A stretch of DNA of 58,823 nt from an uncultured Eubacteriales bacterium. Its GTDB lineage: Bacteria; Bacillota; Clostridia; Peptostreptococcales; Anaerovoracaceae. Position numbers and translations under genes: made by a program. The number at the start of each line of letters is the position of its first letter. The first letter of the stretch is position 1. The notes below the pieces were generated by a model. It had not been told where the DNA came from. It worked only from the letters and a program-made list of their open reading frames with translations, and did not search any database. Below are positions 43,600 through 55,100 of the stretch, piece by piece. Location: the NCBI GenBank assembly GCA_949285555.1, contig CASDYG010000009.1:1-58823 (forward strand). The letters run 5' to 3'.

Positions 43600-43884
43600 T
43601 AGGGTTTCTTGAAATTTATCAAAAGTCTTCACTTTATTTTTGCTTTAATGTATGCATGTATGAAAAGAAGAAATAAATGAACAAAGCTGTCCAGAAGTGA
43701 GAATTAGAGCAGTCAGCTGAGTGTGGACATAAAAATTATTATAAGAAATCATAGAGTCTCGTAGATATGTTAGCCAGTCGTAGTTATGTGTCAACTAACT
43801 CACTTTACGCAGTAATATAAAAGACAATAGCTTTTATTTTTCTCGATAAAAATGTATAATATGGAAAAAGACTAAGGAGATGAA
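43600..43884. other. Intergenic region before rarA
   Basis: No gene seen. It contains a hairpin-capable TGTCCA...TGGACA pair at about 43691-43732 and, near the end, TATAAT at 43855-43860 as a likely -10 for rarA. A small RNA cannot be excluded or supported. Confidence 0.5.
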
Positions 43885-45177
43885 ATGATACCACTTTCCA
43901 CTCGGCTTAGACCGAAGTCATTAGATGAATTTGTAGGACAGCATCATTTTCTGTACAAAGGATCGCTGCTTTATAATGCAATAAAACAAGGTAAGCTTAT
44001 ATCTGCCATATTTCATGGACCTTCAGGTACGGGCAAGACCACCCTTGCCAGGATCATAGCAGGTATTCTTGATAGCCAGTTTGTGGAAATCAATGCATCC
44101 GAAACTGGTATTACGGAGCTTCGTAAGTATTTGAAAAAAGCGCAAGACGATTTTTTTGGTATCACCAAGAAGACTACATTTATATATGTTGACGAATTTC
44201 ACAGATGGAATAAGTCTCAGCAGGATGCCCTGCTAAAGGCTTTGGAGGAAGGGAGTATCGCATTTATAGGAAGTACCACAGAAAATCCATACTTTTCAAT
44301 CAATAATGCCATTTTAAGTCGTGTTGGCAATATATTTCAATTTAAGCCTCTTGATGATGATAGCTTAAATGAATTAGTACAAAAGGCGATAAAATATGTA
44401 AATAAAATGAACAAGGAGCGTGACTTTCATATTGATGAAGGGGCAAGGCGCTTACTTTGCGAACGTGCCAATGGAGATGGACGTGTCCTTTTAGATACGC
44501 TAGGCTACATTTTGGAAAATATGCCTTCTGAAAAGCAGGAAATTGATGTTGCCATTGTTGGAGAAGCCATTCAAAGACCCATTGGTTTTTTTACAAAGGG
44601 AGATGACAGATACGATCTGCTATCTGCATTACAAAAATCCGTGAGAGGCTCTGATCCAGATGCAAGTGTGTATTATCTTGCAAGGCTCATAGATGGTGGA
44701 GCAGATATTAATATGATTGGCAGAAGATTACTTGTTATGGCGACTGAGGATGTTTCTCTTGCCTATCCTCAAGCAATTTCTGTGGTAAATGCATGTGTTG
44801 ACGGAGCAAATAAGGTGGGCTATCCAGAAGCCGGCATATTATTGGCACAGGCCACAATACTAATGGCAAGCTCGCCTAAATCAAATTCATCTATAAGTGC
44901 CTATTATAAAGCAATGGCAATTGTTAGAAAACATGGAAATCTACCTGTACCAGATCATCTTCGTGACTCTCATTATGCTGGAGCAAAGAAAATGGGATAT
45001 GGCAAGGAATATAAGTATCCACATGATTTTGATGGAGCATTTGTGGATCAGGACTATTTACCTGACAAGTTACTTCAACTAGGAGAGAAGCTATATTTGC
45101 CTAACGATAGGGGTATGGAAAAGAGTCTAAAAAAATATTTAGATGAGCTTGAAAAGCTGAAAATAAAGAAAAAATAG
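43885..45177 (+). CDS. rarA: Replication-associated recombination ATPase RarA (MgsA/WRNIP1 family)
   Basis: 430 aa, AAA+ clamp-loader-like. It begins IPLSTRLRPKSLDEFVGQHHFL, with Walker A GPSGTGKTTLARI (about 48-60), Walker B FIYVDEFHRWNKSQQDALL and sensor 1 FIGSTTENPYFSINNAILSR. The C-terminal tetramerisation part has SVRGSDPDASVYYLARLIDGGAD and RLLVMATEDVSLAYP. It acts at stalled replication forks. SD AAGGAGATGAA; 18 nt before ispH. Confidence 0.94.
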   Translation: MIPLSTRLRPKSLDEFVGQHHFLYKGSLLYNAIKQGKLISAIFHGPSGTGKTTLARIIAGILDSQFVEINASETGITELRKYLKKAQDDFFGITKKTTFIYVDEFHRWNKSQQDALLKALEEGSIAFIGSTTENPYFSINNAILSRVGNIFQFKPLDDDSLNELVQKAIKYVNKMNKERDFHIDEGARRLLCERANGDGRVLLDTLGYILENMPSEKQEIDVAIVGEAIQRPIGFFTKGDDRYDLLSALQKSVRGSDPDASVYYLARLIDGGADINMIGRRLLVMATEDVSLAYPQAISVVNACVDGANKVGYPEAGILLAQATILMASSPKSNSSISAYYKAMAIVRKHGNLPVPDHLRDSHYAGAKKMGYGKEYKYPHDFDGAFVDQDYLPDKLLQLGEKLYLPNDRGMEKSLKKYLDELEKLKIKKK

Positions 45178-45194
45178 AGAAAATGGAGTTATAA

Positions 45195-47282
45195 GTGGAA
45201 ATACATAGGAGTAAACATTCTGGCTTTTGCTTCGGGGTAAAACGTGCCATTGAAAAGGCTTATGCTTCAAAGGATGGAGATAAGCGGGTGTATACCTTTG
45301 GACCGTTGATACATAATCAGACGGTAATAGATGAATTGCGCGAGCAGGGAATTCTGCCAATATCCGATCTTGATGAGGCAGATTCATCGTCCATGGTGAT
45401 AATTAGATCTCACGGAGAAGGCAGAGATTTTTATAAAAAAGCGGGGGATAAGGGCGTACAAATCACAGATGCTACCTGCCCATTCGTGGAGCGAATTCAT
45501 CGGCTTGCACAGGATGCATATGAAGCGGGCAAAAACATTATCATCATCGGTGATCCTAGGCATCCAGAAGTCATCGGAATAAATGGTTGGTGTGAAAATC
45601 AGGCATCGGTAGTTTCGTCGGTAGCAGATGCAGAAGCACTGGATACGGGTGATTACTATGTACTGTGTCAAACCACCATAAAGGAAGAGCTTTTACATGA
45701 AATAGTAAGTGCTTTGCAAGAAAAAGGATGCAAGCTTGAAGTGGCAAATACCATATGTAGTGCTACAAGAGAAAGACAAAGCGCGGCACAGGAGCTTGCA
45801 AAACAAGTAGATGCTATGGTGGTAATAGGTGGTAAGAATAGCAGCAATAGTAGAAAGCTGTTTGAAATTTGTAAAAAACATTGTAAAAACGCTTATTTTA
45901 TTGAAAAAATTCAAGAATTACCATTGAAAGAAATGGCAAAATATAATAAAATAGGTATTACGGCAGGGGCTTCGACTCCTGAGACCGTAATTAAGGAGGT
46001 TATTGCTGTAATGAGTGAAAAAGCACTTGAAGGTAAGAAGATGGATACTATGGCTGACTTTATGGACGAGATCGATGCAAGCGTTCGCAGCTACAGATCT
46101 GGTGAGCTAGTTCATGGTATCGTTAGTTTAGTAAGAGATGATGATGTTATTATCAGCATGGGTATCAAGAAGGATGGTATTTTGCCTAAGAGCGAAGCAA
46201 TTCTTGAAGAAGGCCAGGAGCTGAAGGATGTGTACAAGGTGGGAGATGAAATTGTCGTTCAATTCCTTGGAGATCAGACAGAAGAAGGTGGCCTTAGAGT
46301 CTCTGCTAAAAGTCTGAAGGTGCTTGAGCACTGGGAAGAGTTAGAAAAGGCATTTAATGAAAATGAGATCGTTGAAGTAGAGGTGATTAAGGCTGTTAAG
46401 AGCGGCGTTGTTGCCAGCTACAAGGAGGTACATGGCTTCATTCCTCTTGGACATTTGGATCTTAAGTTCGTTGAAAGTGGTGAAGAGTATGTAGGCCAGA
46501 CCCTAGAAGTTAAGGTGATGAAGATTAACAAACAGAAGGGTAGAGCTATCTTCTCCAGAAAGGTTATTCTTAAGGCTGAAGAAAAGAAGCAGGTAGAACA
46601 GTTCTGGGCAAGCGTAGAGGCTGGAGAGATTAAGCCGGGCGATCTTGTTACAGGCAAGGTGATGAGATTCACTAAGTTTGGTGCTTTTGTGAATTTAGGT
46701 GGAGTAGATGGACTTCTTCACATCTCTGAGATGACATGGGGTAAGATTAAACACCCTAAGGATATTCTTCAAGAGGGTCAGGATGTTACAGTACAGATTC
46801 TGGACATTAATCCAGAAAACAAGAAAATTGCTCTTGGACTTAAGCAGCTTACACCAGAGCCATGGTCTATAATTGACCAGATATTCCATGAAGGAGACAT
46901 CGTAGAAGGCAAGGTAGTACAGGTTCGAGATTTTGGTGCATTTGTAGAAATCGCTCCGGGAATAGATGGACTTGTACATGTTTCTGAAATAAAGAATGAG
47001 CATGTTGAAAATCCAAGTGACTACTTAAAGAACGGTCAGATTGTTAATGCTGAGATAGTTAGCATTGATAAGGAAAGAAAGAGAGTAGGTTTAAGTCTTA
47101 AGGATACATGGGATCTGAGCTTTGAGGAGGCTGACGAGGCTATAGATGAGGCTGAGGCAGAAGAGGTGAAAGCAGCAGAGCCAGTAGAGGAAGAGGTAGA
47201 AGCTGTAGAGGTTGAAGCCGAGACTGAGACTGAGGAAGCAGAAGCTGAAGAGGTCACAGAGGAGAATGCAGACGCAGAATAA
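45195..47282 (+). CDS. ispH: Fused IspH (HMBPP reductase) and ribosomal protein S1
   Basis: 695 aa, GTG start with GGAG upstream. Residues 1-280 are IspH: HSGFCFGVKRAIEKA (cluster Cys), DATCPFVERIHRLAQDA, CQTTIKEELL and NTICSATRERQ; Cys ligands bind the [4Fe-4S] cluster for the last MEP-pathway step to IPP/DMAPP. Residues about 300-650 are four S1 RNA-binding repeats (the third with PGDLVTGKVMRFTKFGAFVNLGG, the fourth GDIVEGKVVQVRDFGAFVEI). The tail is very acidic (EAEAEEVTEENADAE). This fusion is known in Clostridia. It is probably the cell's S1-like protein. Confidence 0.95.
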   Translation: MEIHRSKHSGFCFGVKRAIEKAYASKDGDKRVYTFGPLIHNQTVIDELREQGILPISDLDEADSSSMVIIRSHGEGRDFYKKAGDKGVQITDATCPFVERIHRLAQDAYEAGKNIIIIGDPRHPEVIGINGWCENQASVVSSVADAEALDTGDYYVLCQTTIKEELLHEIVSALQEKGCKLEVANTICSATRERQSAAQELAKQVDAMVVIGGKNSSNSRKLFEICKKHCKNAYFIEKIQELPLKEMAKYNKIGITAGASTPETVIKEVIAVMSEKALEGKKMDTMADFMDEIDASVRSYRSGELVHGIVSLVRDDDVIISMGIKKDGILPKSEAILEEGQELKDVYKVGDEIVVQFLGDQTEEGGLRVSAKSLKVLEHWEELEKAFNENEIVEVEVIKAVKSGVVASYKEVHGFIPLGHLDLKFVESGEEYVGQTLEVKVMKINKQKGRAIFSRKVILKAEEKKQVEQFWASVEAGEIKPGDLVTGKVMRFTKFGAFVNLGGVDGLLHISEMTWGKIKHPKDILQEGQDVTVQILDINPENKKIALGLKQLTPEPWSIIDQIFHEGDIVEGKVVQVRDFGAFVEIAPGIDGLVHVSEIKNEHVENPSDYLKNGQIVNAEIVSIDKERKRVGLSLKDTWDLSFEEADEAIDEAEAEEVKAAEPVEEEVEAVEVEAETETEEAEAEEVTEENADAE

Positions 47283-47530
47283 TGGCTGCACTAATCTGAT
47301 GATACATTTCATTCATTCTGTTAAAAGAGATAATATTAGGACGCATCACAGGTGCGTCCTTTTTTTGAAACATAAATATAGTTTACATGTAATTAGTACG
47401 AGTCAATATGGTGGTGCTTTGACGGTAAAACCTACAGCATAGACTATTATGGCGTATGCATTTGAAATGGATTATGTACAGGGTAATGAGTATAGCAGCT
47501 TTGATAAAAATTTACGAAAATTTAATAAAA
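47283..47530. other. Intergenic region, terminator then empty
   Basis: After the terminator at 47338-47367 there is AT-rich sequence with no supported gene up to the Rex-like operator at 47531. Confidence 0.6.
47338..47367 (+). terminator. Terminator of the rarA-ispH unit
   Basis: AGGACGCA (47338-47345) and TGCGTCCT (47353-47360), followed by seven T. Confidence 0.9.
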
Positions 47531-47561
47531 TATGTTTACGAATTAACAATTTCGTGATAAT
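47531..47561 (+). promoter_or_regulatory. Rex-like operator overlapping the promoter of the alcohol dehydrogenase
   Basis: TATGTTTACGAATTAACAAT (47531-47550) matches the Rex pattern TTGTTAA-N4-TTAACAA (with flanking A/T) at all but two defined positions; the right half is perfect. GATAAT (47556-47561) is a likely -10, so the operator would cover the -35. Rex represses fermentation genes when NADH is low and lets go when NADH is high. Confidence 0.65.
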
Positions 47562-47607
47562 ATATTTGTAATAAATAGGTGAAAAACTTAACAATTAGGA
47601 GGAGTGT

Positions 47608-48756
47608 ATGGCAATTTTTAGTGTACCTAGACAGATAATTCATGGAGAAAATGCACTTGAGCATTTAGCACAGCTTGAAGGAAAGAAAGCTGCTATCGTA
47701 ACAGGTGGCAATTCCATGAAGAGATTTGGTTTTTTAGATAAAGCTAAGAAATATCTTGAGCAGGGCGGAATGGAAGTCCTTATTATAGACGGAGTAGAAC
47801 CAGATCCATCTATTGCTACATGTAAAGAGGGTGGAGCAAAGATGGCTGAATTTGAGCCTGATTGGATAATTGCATTAGGTGGAGGATCCTCTCTTGATGC
47901 AGCTAAGGTTATGTGGGTATTTTATGAGTATCCTGACTACGATTTCATGGAGCTTGTAAAGTTTAACTTCCCTAAGCTAAGAACAAAGGCAAGACTTGCA
48001 TGTATACCTTCTACATCAGGTACAGCTTCTGAAATTACAGCATTTTCTGTAATTACTGATACTGATAATCACATTAAATATCCTTTAGTATCACCGGATA
48101 TTGTTCCAGATGTAGCAATACTTGATCCAGAACTACCATCTACAATGCCTGCTCTTATCACAGCGCAGACTGGTATGGACGTAATGACTCATGCAATTGA
48201 GGCTTATGTATCAACTGCAGCAGATGATTATACAGATCCACTTGCTCTTCAGGCTATTCAGCTAGTATTTGGTTATCTGAAGAAAGCTATTGATAACCCA
48301 GAAGATTTAGTGATTCGTGATAAGATGCATACTGCTTCTACTATTGCTGGTATGGCATTCAGCAACTGTTCACTGGGAATAGTACACTCCATGGCTCATA
48401 AAATTGGAGGAGAATTCCATCTCACTCACGGTGAAGCAAATGCAATCATGCTTCCATATATCATTGATTACAACAGAAAGGGTACAGATAAGTACGATCA
48501 GCTTGAGAAAATCCTTGGTGTAGACGATATTGCCGAGGAGGTTAGAAAGCTTAATGCCAGCATTGGACTTTCTGTAAATATTAAGGATGGAAAGAACACA
48601 ATTATAGAAGAGGATGCTTTCCTGGCAGTTCTGGATAAGATGAGCCAGAGAGCATTTGATGATGCTTGTACTCTTACAAATCCAAGAAATACCAGTGCAG
48701 AAGATATTAAGAAGATTTATGAAGCTGCATACTATGGAAGAAAGGTAGACTTCTAA
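47608..48756 (+). CDS. Iron-containing (class III) alcohol dehydrogenase
   Basis: 382 aa. The Rossmann-like N-terminal domain has the nucleotide motif ALGGGSSLDAAKVMW. The Fe ligands are Asp191 and His195 (TGMDVMTHAIEAYVST), His260 (GIVHSMAHKIGGEF) and His274 (LTHGEANAIMLP), with the same spacing as in FucO. It reduces aldehydes to alcohols with NAD(P)H; ethanol or butanol formation is typical in clostridia, exact substrate unknown. SD TTAGGAGGAGTGT. A Rex-like operator lies in its promoter and a hairpin follows. Confidence 0.95.
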   Translation: MAIFSVPRQIIHGENALEHLAQLEGKKAAIVTGGNSMKRFGFLDKAKKYLEQGGMEVLIIDGVEPDPSIATCKEGGAKMAEFEPDWIIALGGGSSLDAAKVMWVFYEYPDYDFMELVKFNFPKLRTKARLACIPSTSGTASEITAFSVITDTDNHIKYPLVSPDIVPDVAILDPELPSTMPALITAQTGMDVMTHAIEAYVSTAADDYTDPLALQAIQLVFGYLKKAIDNPEDLVIRDKMHTASTIAGMAFSNCSLGIVHSMAHKIGGEFHLTHGEANAIMLPYIIDYNRKGTDKYDQLEKILGVDDIAEEVRKLNASIGLSVNIKDGKNTIIEEDAFLAVLDKMSQRAFDDACTLTNPRNTSAEDIKKIYEAAYYGRKVDF

Positions 48757-48790
48757 GTAAAGATTTATATAAACCTTTCACATTAGGAAT

Positions 48791-48816
48791 AAAGACGTCC
48801 GAAAGGGCGTCTTTTT
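48791..48816 (+). terminator. Terminator after the alcohol dehydrogenase
   Basis: AAAGACG (48791-48797) and CGTCTTT (48808-48814), with CC/GG inside and a T run after. Confidence 0.85.
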
Positions 48817-48859
48817 ATGTGTAAAATCAGCCAGAATTATATGTGTAAAATCAGCCAGA
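48816..48859 (+). repeat. Two-copy direct repeat, 20 bp each, 24-bp period
   Basis: TATGTGTAAAATCAGCCAGA occurs at 48816-48835 and again at 48840-48859 without mismatch. Confidence 0.85.
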
Positions 48860-49178
48860 GTGGGTAAATTTAAGTGCAGGATAAGGTCTCATTAAAATAA
48901 ATAGAAGCTATATTCAGATTTTTATAATTATTATGCATATATATATATATATATAAATTAAATAATTCGAAAAAATTTATAGAAATAATTATTTTTTCTA
49001 TCAATTCCTATTGAAATTGCAATAAAAATATGTTTTAATATTATGGCTATTATATTATAAAATCTCTTATGAATATTTGGCTACTAAAAAACATTAGAGT
49101 TTTTCAGTGTTTATTTTGGTATAAAATATATAGGAGAAGCTATATTTTAAATTAATTATTATATTTAAAGGAGAAGGG
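48860..49178. other. AT-rich upstream region of the adhesin gene
   Basis: Contains a (TA)n run at about 48937-48955 and a TGGTATAAAAT extended -10-like sequence at 49117-49127, about 50 nt before the adhesin start. No gene is supported. Confidence 0.5.
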
Positions 49179-52100
49179 ATGAAAGCGATAGGTAAGAAAT
49201 CTATATCGATTTTTCTCGCACTTATTTTAGTGATGGGCATGATGCCATTTCATCAGTGGGGTGCTACAGCGCATGCAGCTCCTGCTGCCAGTGCAGCTTA
49301 TGACCCATTGCGAGATAAAAACTATCCATCCACCGAATTTACAGATAAGGGTAAATTCAAGGTGGCAATTGTAAAAAGAGAGCTGGATGCTAATGCAGAC
49401 GCTACGCCTTTTACATACGCGGATTTTAAAGGTGGGGCTATCACAAAGCATAGTGCACCTAACCTTTCAAATTACGAATTTGTAAGGGCGTTTGTAGTAG
49501 ATCCAGAGACCAAAGCTAAGATGCCTATTAGAAAGGCAAACCTCATGGACGTAAAAAGCCACGAGGGCACAGGCTCTGGCTATAATGAAAAGCACGAGGA
49601 TCGTGTATTCTTTAGCTATGAAGAAAATCAGGATCCGAACATCGAAAACTCATATAAATATAGTGCAAATACCCCGAATATCTATTTTGAGTATTTTGAA
49701 AAGGGTAAGATGTACCGTGTTACATATGAGACGCTTAACAATGAGATAATCCTAAATGGTCCTCCATTTGTAAATGTAAAGGGGGGAATTGCAAAGGTAT
49801 ACTTTACCGTTTCCATACCTAGAGGAAACAAAGTATCGGTGCTTGCTAATGGAAGCTCACAAAATGTAAGGGTATATAATGACGTATCTACGGCAAGAAG
49901 ATCTGCCTACGTGTATGAAGCGACGATTACTTCTGATACAAAAATTACGGCAAATCTTCATAAGCCATCAGCCTTTACTGTTGCCGACGCTGGAACTGCC
50001 AATCAGAAGTCAGACTGGACGGGTGCAGGTCAAGGCGTAGGTCTTACAGATAGATTTAAGCATAGCAGTGAAAAGGATGTGATGGTAGGTGAAATCACCG
50101 GCAATGGTAATATCAAGCCGGGAGAAACTGTTCATCTTAAGATGTACCAAAATAAGCTGGCATGGTCCAGAAATAGTGGAGGTAGTACCTATACATCATG
50201 GCTTGCTGCGCTTCATATAAATGGATATACATTTGGTGCACCACAGCCAATGGCAAGATTTGGACCTAGCCAGTTTACCGATACAACTAGAGTTCCTAGG
50301 GAAACACCTCAGTATAGGCCATACTACTCCGGAGATGATTCAGGCAATAATAATGTTGGAAGTGGTAAGGGCTATGTCTATAAGGGTGATAAGACCGTAG
50401 TATCCTTCTTCTCTGAGCAGGAGGGGTGGGATGCCTACTGGGATGCCTATAAGATGAATGGATATAGTGGAGACTTCTGGGAATGGTATTATACTCAGAT
50501 TATCGGCAAGGTCATAGATGCTAAATCCGTATACTATCCACAGAGTGGACCACTGGCAGGATCAAGGGTAACTATAAGACTCATGGACGCCAAGCCTTCA
50601 GCATGGACTGGTCCGCTGCTAAAGTGGGGATATAAGGCTGACGGAAGCATTGATGAGACTGCGGTAACTCAGGCAAGAGTCTCTGATAATCATAACAGAA
50701 CCAGTAAAAACTGGGGAGGCCTTTATGAAGACAGATGGAATGCAGGTAAGTTTAACTCACTTAGACTTGCCTACGATGTGGAAATTACCAATGTTCAAAG
50801 TGACCTTACTATCGACAGTGAGTGGGTAAGTGGTACAGCAAAGCTGGGTGCATATCTTAACTACGGTGTGGAAAATATGCAGGTAAAGGCTACCAAGGTA
50901 AATGCCGCTGAAAGAGACTATTCAAAGAAGGAAAAAGACCTCACATGGACGGACTTGCCAGACGGATCTTGGATTGACGTACCAGCGCTGGGAAATACCT
51001 ATATTCAGACCAAGATGAATAATTCACCTGCGGCAGACGACCCATACATTTCTCTAAGGGGAGATGTAAAGAATGGATACACTAGGCCAGTTTATGTGGA
51101 TGAGGCCATGAGTGAGAATAACCATGGAACGGTAGATCCTAGAAGAATGGATGCGGTTCACTATACTGGTATGAGTGGAGATCGTGGTTTTTATGTATGG
51201 TCTCCGGGTTTTGCCTATGGTACCAGTAAGACTACAGGAGATAGCTACCATAAGTATGCCGGAATGAACATCTTTGGTGTAAGAACTACATTGGTAGAAG
51301 TGCCTGTAGATTACCATCTAAATGGTGGACAGAGTGTACATCATGCGCTATTCCCTAATAAATATGAATCACAAAACAATCCTAGATATTTATATAACGT
51401 AGAATCTAATCCTGTTATAAGAACCCCAAGAGAGGTGCCGACTAAGGCTGGTGCCCAGTTCTTATACTGGAAAGTATTTTCCGTTGTAAATGAAAACCCT
51501 ACTCCTTTGGGAATAAATCTTCTGGCGGGTCAGTCAATAGATATAAGAGAGCTTAAGGATGCAGCTGGAAGAGCTCTTAGAATTACTGACACCAGCGGAA
51601 ATATAAATGTTGATACAATAAGAATGGTCGCTATATATAGCGATGATAAGTCTGCACAAAACCAAGGCAGCAACTTTAGAGTGGAGCTAAAGGCTGGTTC
51701 TGATGTACTTGACACTAAAAACTTCAAATCAGTTTCCGGTGCATCTGCAAGCATAAAGAAGTCCAGCATAGAAAAGGTGGCTCCATTAAATAAGACAGTT
51801 AAGACGACACTTTCCGATGGAAGTGAAATCACAAAGGGTTATATCCGAGTAATCAGAAGCCCGGAGAAGCTGGCAGCAGTATTTAAGAAGCTATCATCTT
51901 CAGATAGAGCCTTTGTAGTTGAATATGAAGAGGATATGGCTACGAAGTATGTTCCGGTGGGCGGTACTATTACGGTGCCATTAAATGAGGCCATTAATGC
52001 TACTGCTGAATCAGCAAAGGAATGGGCGAAGAAGGCTATTACCAATAATACTGACCTTCCAGAGGGCACTACATATGCATTTACAGCTGCGGTAGACACT

Positions 52101-55100
52101 AGCACAAGTGGAAGCAAGCAGGGTACTGTAAGGGTTTCATACCCTGACGGAACTCAAGAAGATGTTGCCGTAACCGTGGTGGTTAAAAGTGAAGCAGAGT
52201 CTTTCATAGATGCCCATGGTGAAAATGGCGTGCTAAAGTTTAAACAGCCTCCGGCATTTGACTACGGACATAAGGTTAGTGATGCTGAGAAAAGAGCCCT
52301 TGTTGAGGGATCTGAAACTCTGCCACCAACTGCAACTGTAATAGTTGTTCCTAACAATATAGACACTAATATTACTACCAAGGTGGCAGAAGGTGAAAGT
52401 ACTCACAAGATACCTGTAAGGGTAGTAGTGAGATTCTCCGATGGTTCAACTGCAAAAGTGGGAACAGATCCTAAGCGCAGTGGAGATGTACTTGTAAAGA
52501 CGGCTGCGGATACCTTTGATCCTAAGCCTACTATTAAGGTATACAATGCGAATTTAGGTGAGGCAATAGCTAATACTGTCGCAGGTACACTTATACCTCT
52601 AGGCACATTGCCACAGGGAACTGTTGCGGAGTTTTCACCTGCTGTTGACACGGATAGCACCGGAAATAAGACTGCAAACATAAAGATTACTTATCCGGAT
52701 GCCTCTGTAGACAATGAGAAAATAACGGTTGATGTAACTTCTGAAGCAGATAAGTGGAAGAAAACGAACTCCATGGAAAAGCCACCTGTACAGGAACAGA
52801 CCTTCGATTATGGTGCTACCATATCAGAGGATGACAAGTGGAATTTCATACCAAATTCAGCCACATTATTTAATAAGGCAAATGAGACTATCTCTGTTAC
52901 TCCTAATATCAATACCAAGCCGGGAGAAAATGGACACAGGCAGCAGGTAACTGTAAGGGTGACATTTAGAGATGGATCTTATCTGGAAAATACAACTTAT
53001 GCAAATATCAGGCAGGCCAGCGATACATACAAGCCACAGGCTGCAAAGATAACAGTAGATTATGGAAAGAACCCAACTACGGAAGCCATCAAAACTGCTA
53101 TCACTGATGAAGACGGAAAAACCTTCCCAGAGGGAACAAAGTTTGAGCTTGTTACAAGCACATTCAATAATAAGAAAACGGATGCTGAGCAGGAAGTAAC
53201 ATATACGGTAACCTATCCTGATAAGAGCACTGAGCAGGTAAAGGGTAAGATTCAGGTAAATAAGAGTCTTGCCGATAAGAATACACCTACTGGTGGAACT
53301 ATTAAGGCTAAGTTAAATGAGGATGTGTCTGCAAGAGCTGGAGAAGCTATCACCAATGCTTCAAGCATGCCGGCAAATACTACATACAGGTTTAAGAACA
53401 AGGTGGATACATCTGTAGCAGTTACTAAGACTGAAACAGTAGTCGTTACGTACTCCGACGGTTCAGAAGATGAGGTGCAGGTGACTGTTGTCATTGGTAC
53501 AGATGCTGAAAGATGGACCCAGGAGCATGGTGAGAATGGAAAGCTGAAATTTAAGACGGCTACATTTAAGTACAATGAAAAAGTAACCGATGCACAGAAG
53601 AAAGCACTCATTGAAAATAGTGAGAGCCTTCCAGCTAAGGCTACTGTAAGTGCCAACATCAATACTCTGATAAAGAGTGAAACAGAGCCGACTAAAAATC
53701 ACGAGGTGCCAGTAACGGTAGGTGTAAGGTTTGAGGATAACAGCATTGCTGTTGTAAAAGGTACTGTTTATGTGGAAACTGCCACTACAACCTTTGATCC
53801 TACCATGTTAAAGCAGTCTATAGCCAAGAATACAAAAGACGCTGTATCAGATGCGGATGCTGAAGCTACTGTGGACCTAGCTAAACTTCCTCCAGGTACG
53901 ACTGCTACCTTTAAGAAGCCATTGCCTACAACTGATGCTAGCAAGAATGAAAAAGCCACAATAGTTGTAAAATATCCGGACTCATCTAAGGATGAGCGAC
54001 AGATTGACTTCATAGTAAAGTCCAAGGCAGATAGATGGCTTGAGGAGCATAAGCTTGCGAAGATTTCAGGAAATGACCAGATCTTTGACTATGGTCATCA
54101 GATTACAAATAATGATAAGTGGGGATTTGTTGCAGAAAAGGATCAGTTTACCAATAAGGAAGAACTGAGCATTGCGGTAAATCCGGATGTGAATACAACG
54201 CCAACTAATGTGGGCGTGGCACAGCCAGTTACTGTAACCATCACTTTTGATGATAATTCCACACTTTCTGCTACTGCCAATGCCAATATTAGAAGTGCAG
54301 CAGATACACTTAATCCGCCGCAGGCTTCTAAGATTACCGTAGATTATGGAAAGAATCCGACGGAGGCAGAAATAAAGCAGGCTGTAACAGCAGGTGGTGG
54401 AAAGAGCTTCCCTACTGGAACAGCTATTACCTTGGATAAAGAAACCTTCAACAACAAGCTGACAGGTAGGGATCAGGAAGTGACTTATACTGTTACATAT
54501 CCTGACGGTACAACAGACAAGGTAAAGGGTGTAATAAGGGTTAGAAATAGTCTGGCCGATGATAATGATCCTACAGGTGGAAGCATTCAGGTAGAAAAGG
54601 ATACTGCTCTAAGTCCAACAGCAGGTGCAGATTGGGCACAGAGAGGTATCACCAATGCTGGCAAGATGCCTAAGGGTACTACATATGCCTTTAAAAATAC
54701 TGTAGACACAAGCAGATATGCTATAAAGACAGAGCCTGTTATCGTAACCTTTAGCGATGGTTCTACAAAGGAAGTAAATGTAGAGGTTAAGATAGGAACG
54801 GATGCTCAGAGATGGTCACAGGATAATGGAAGTGACGGAAATATTACACTTCAGTCCATCCTACTTGACTATGATGAAAAGATAAATGAGGAAGCTGTAA
54901 AGGCGAAGAAGGAATCTATTATTGTAAATAGATCTACTATTCCTAGCACTGCAACTGTTACTATTTCTAATATCGATACTCACGTGACCAAGGAGAAGGG
55001 TAAAGATGAGGCTAACCACAAGGTACCTGTAACAGCGAAGATTGAATTTGCTGATGGATCATCCCTTGAAAAGGCTGGTACAGTAGAGGTTAAGACTGCT

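Noticed and set aside
43691-43732. Small RNA (for example SRP RNA) in the region before rarA
   Set aside because: Only a loose TGTCCA/TGGACA pairing; no conserved SRP tetraloop or terminator.
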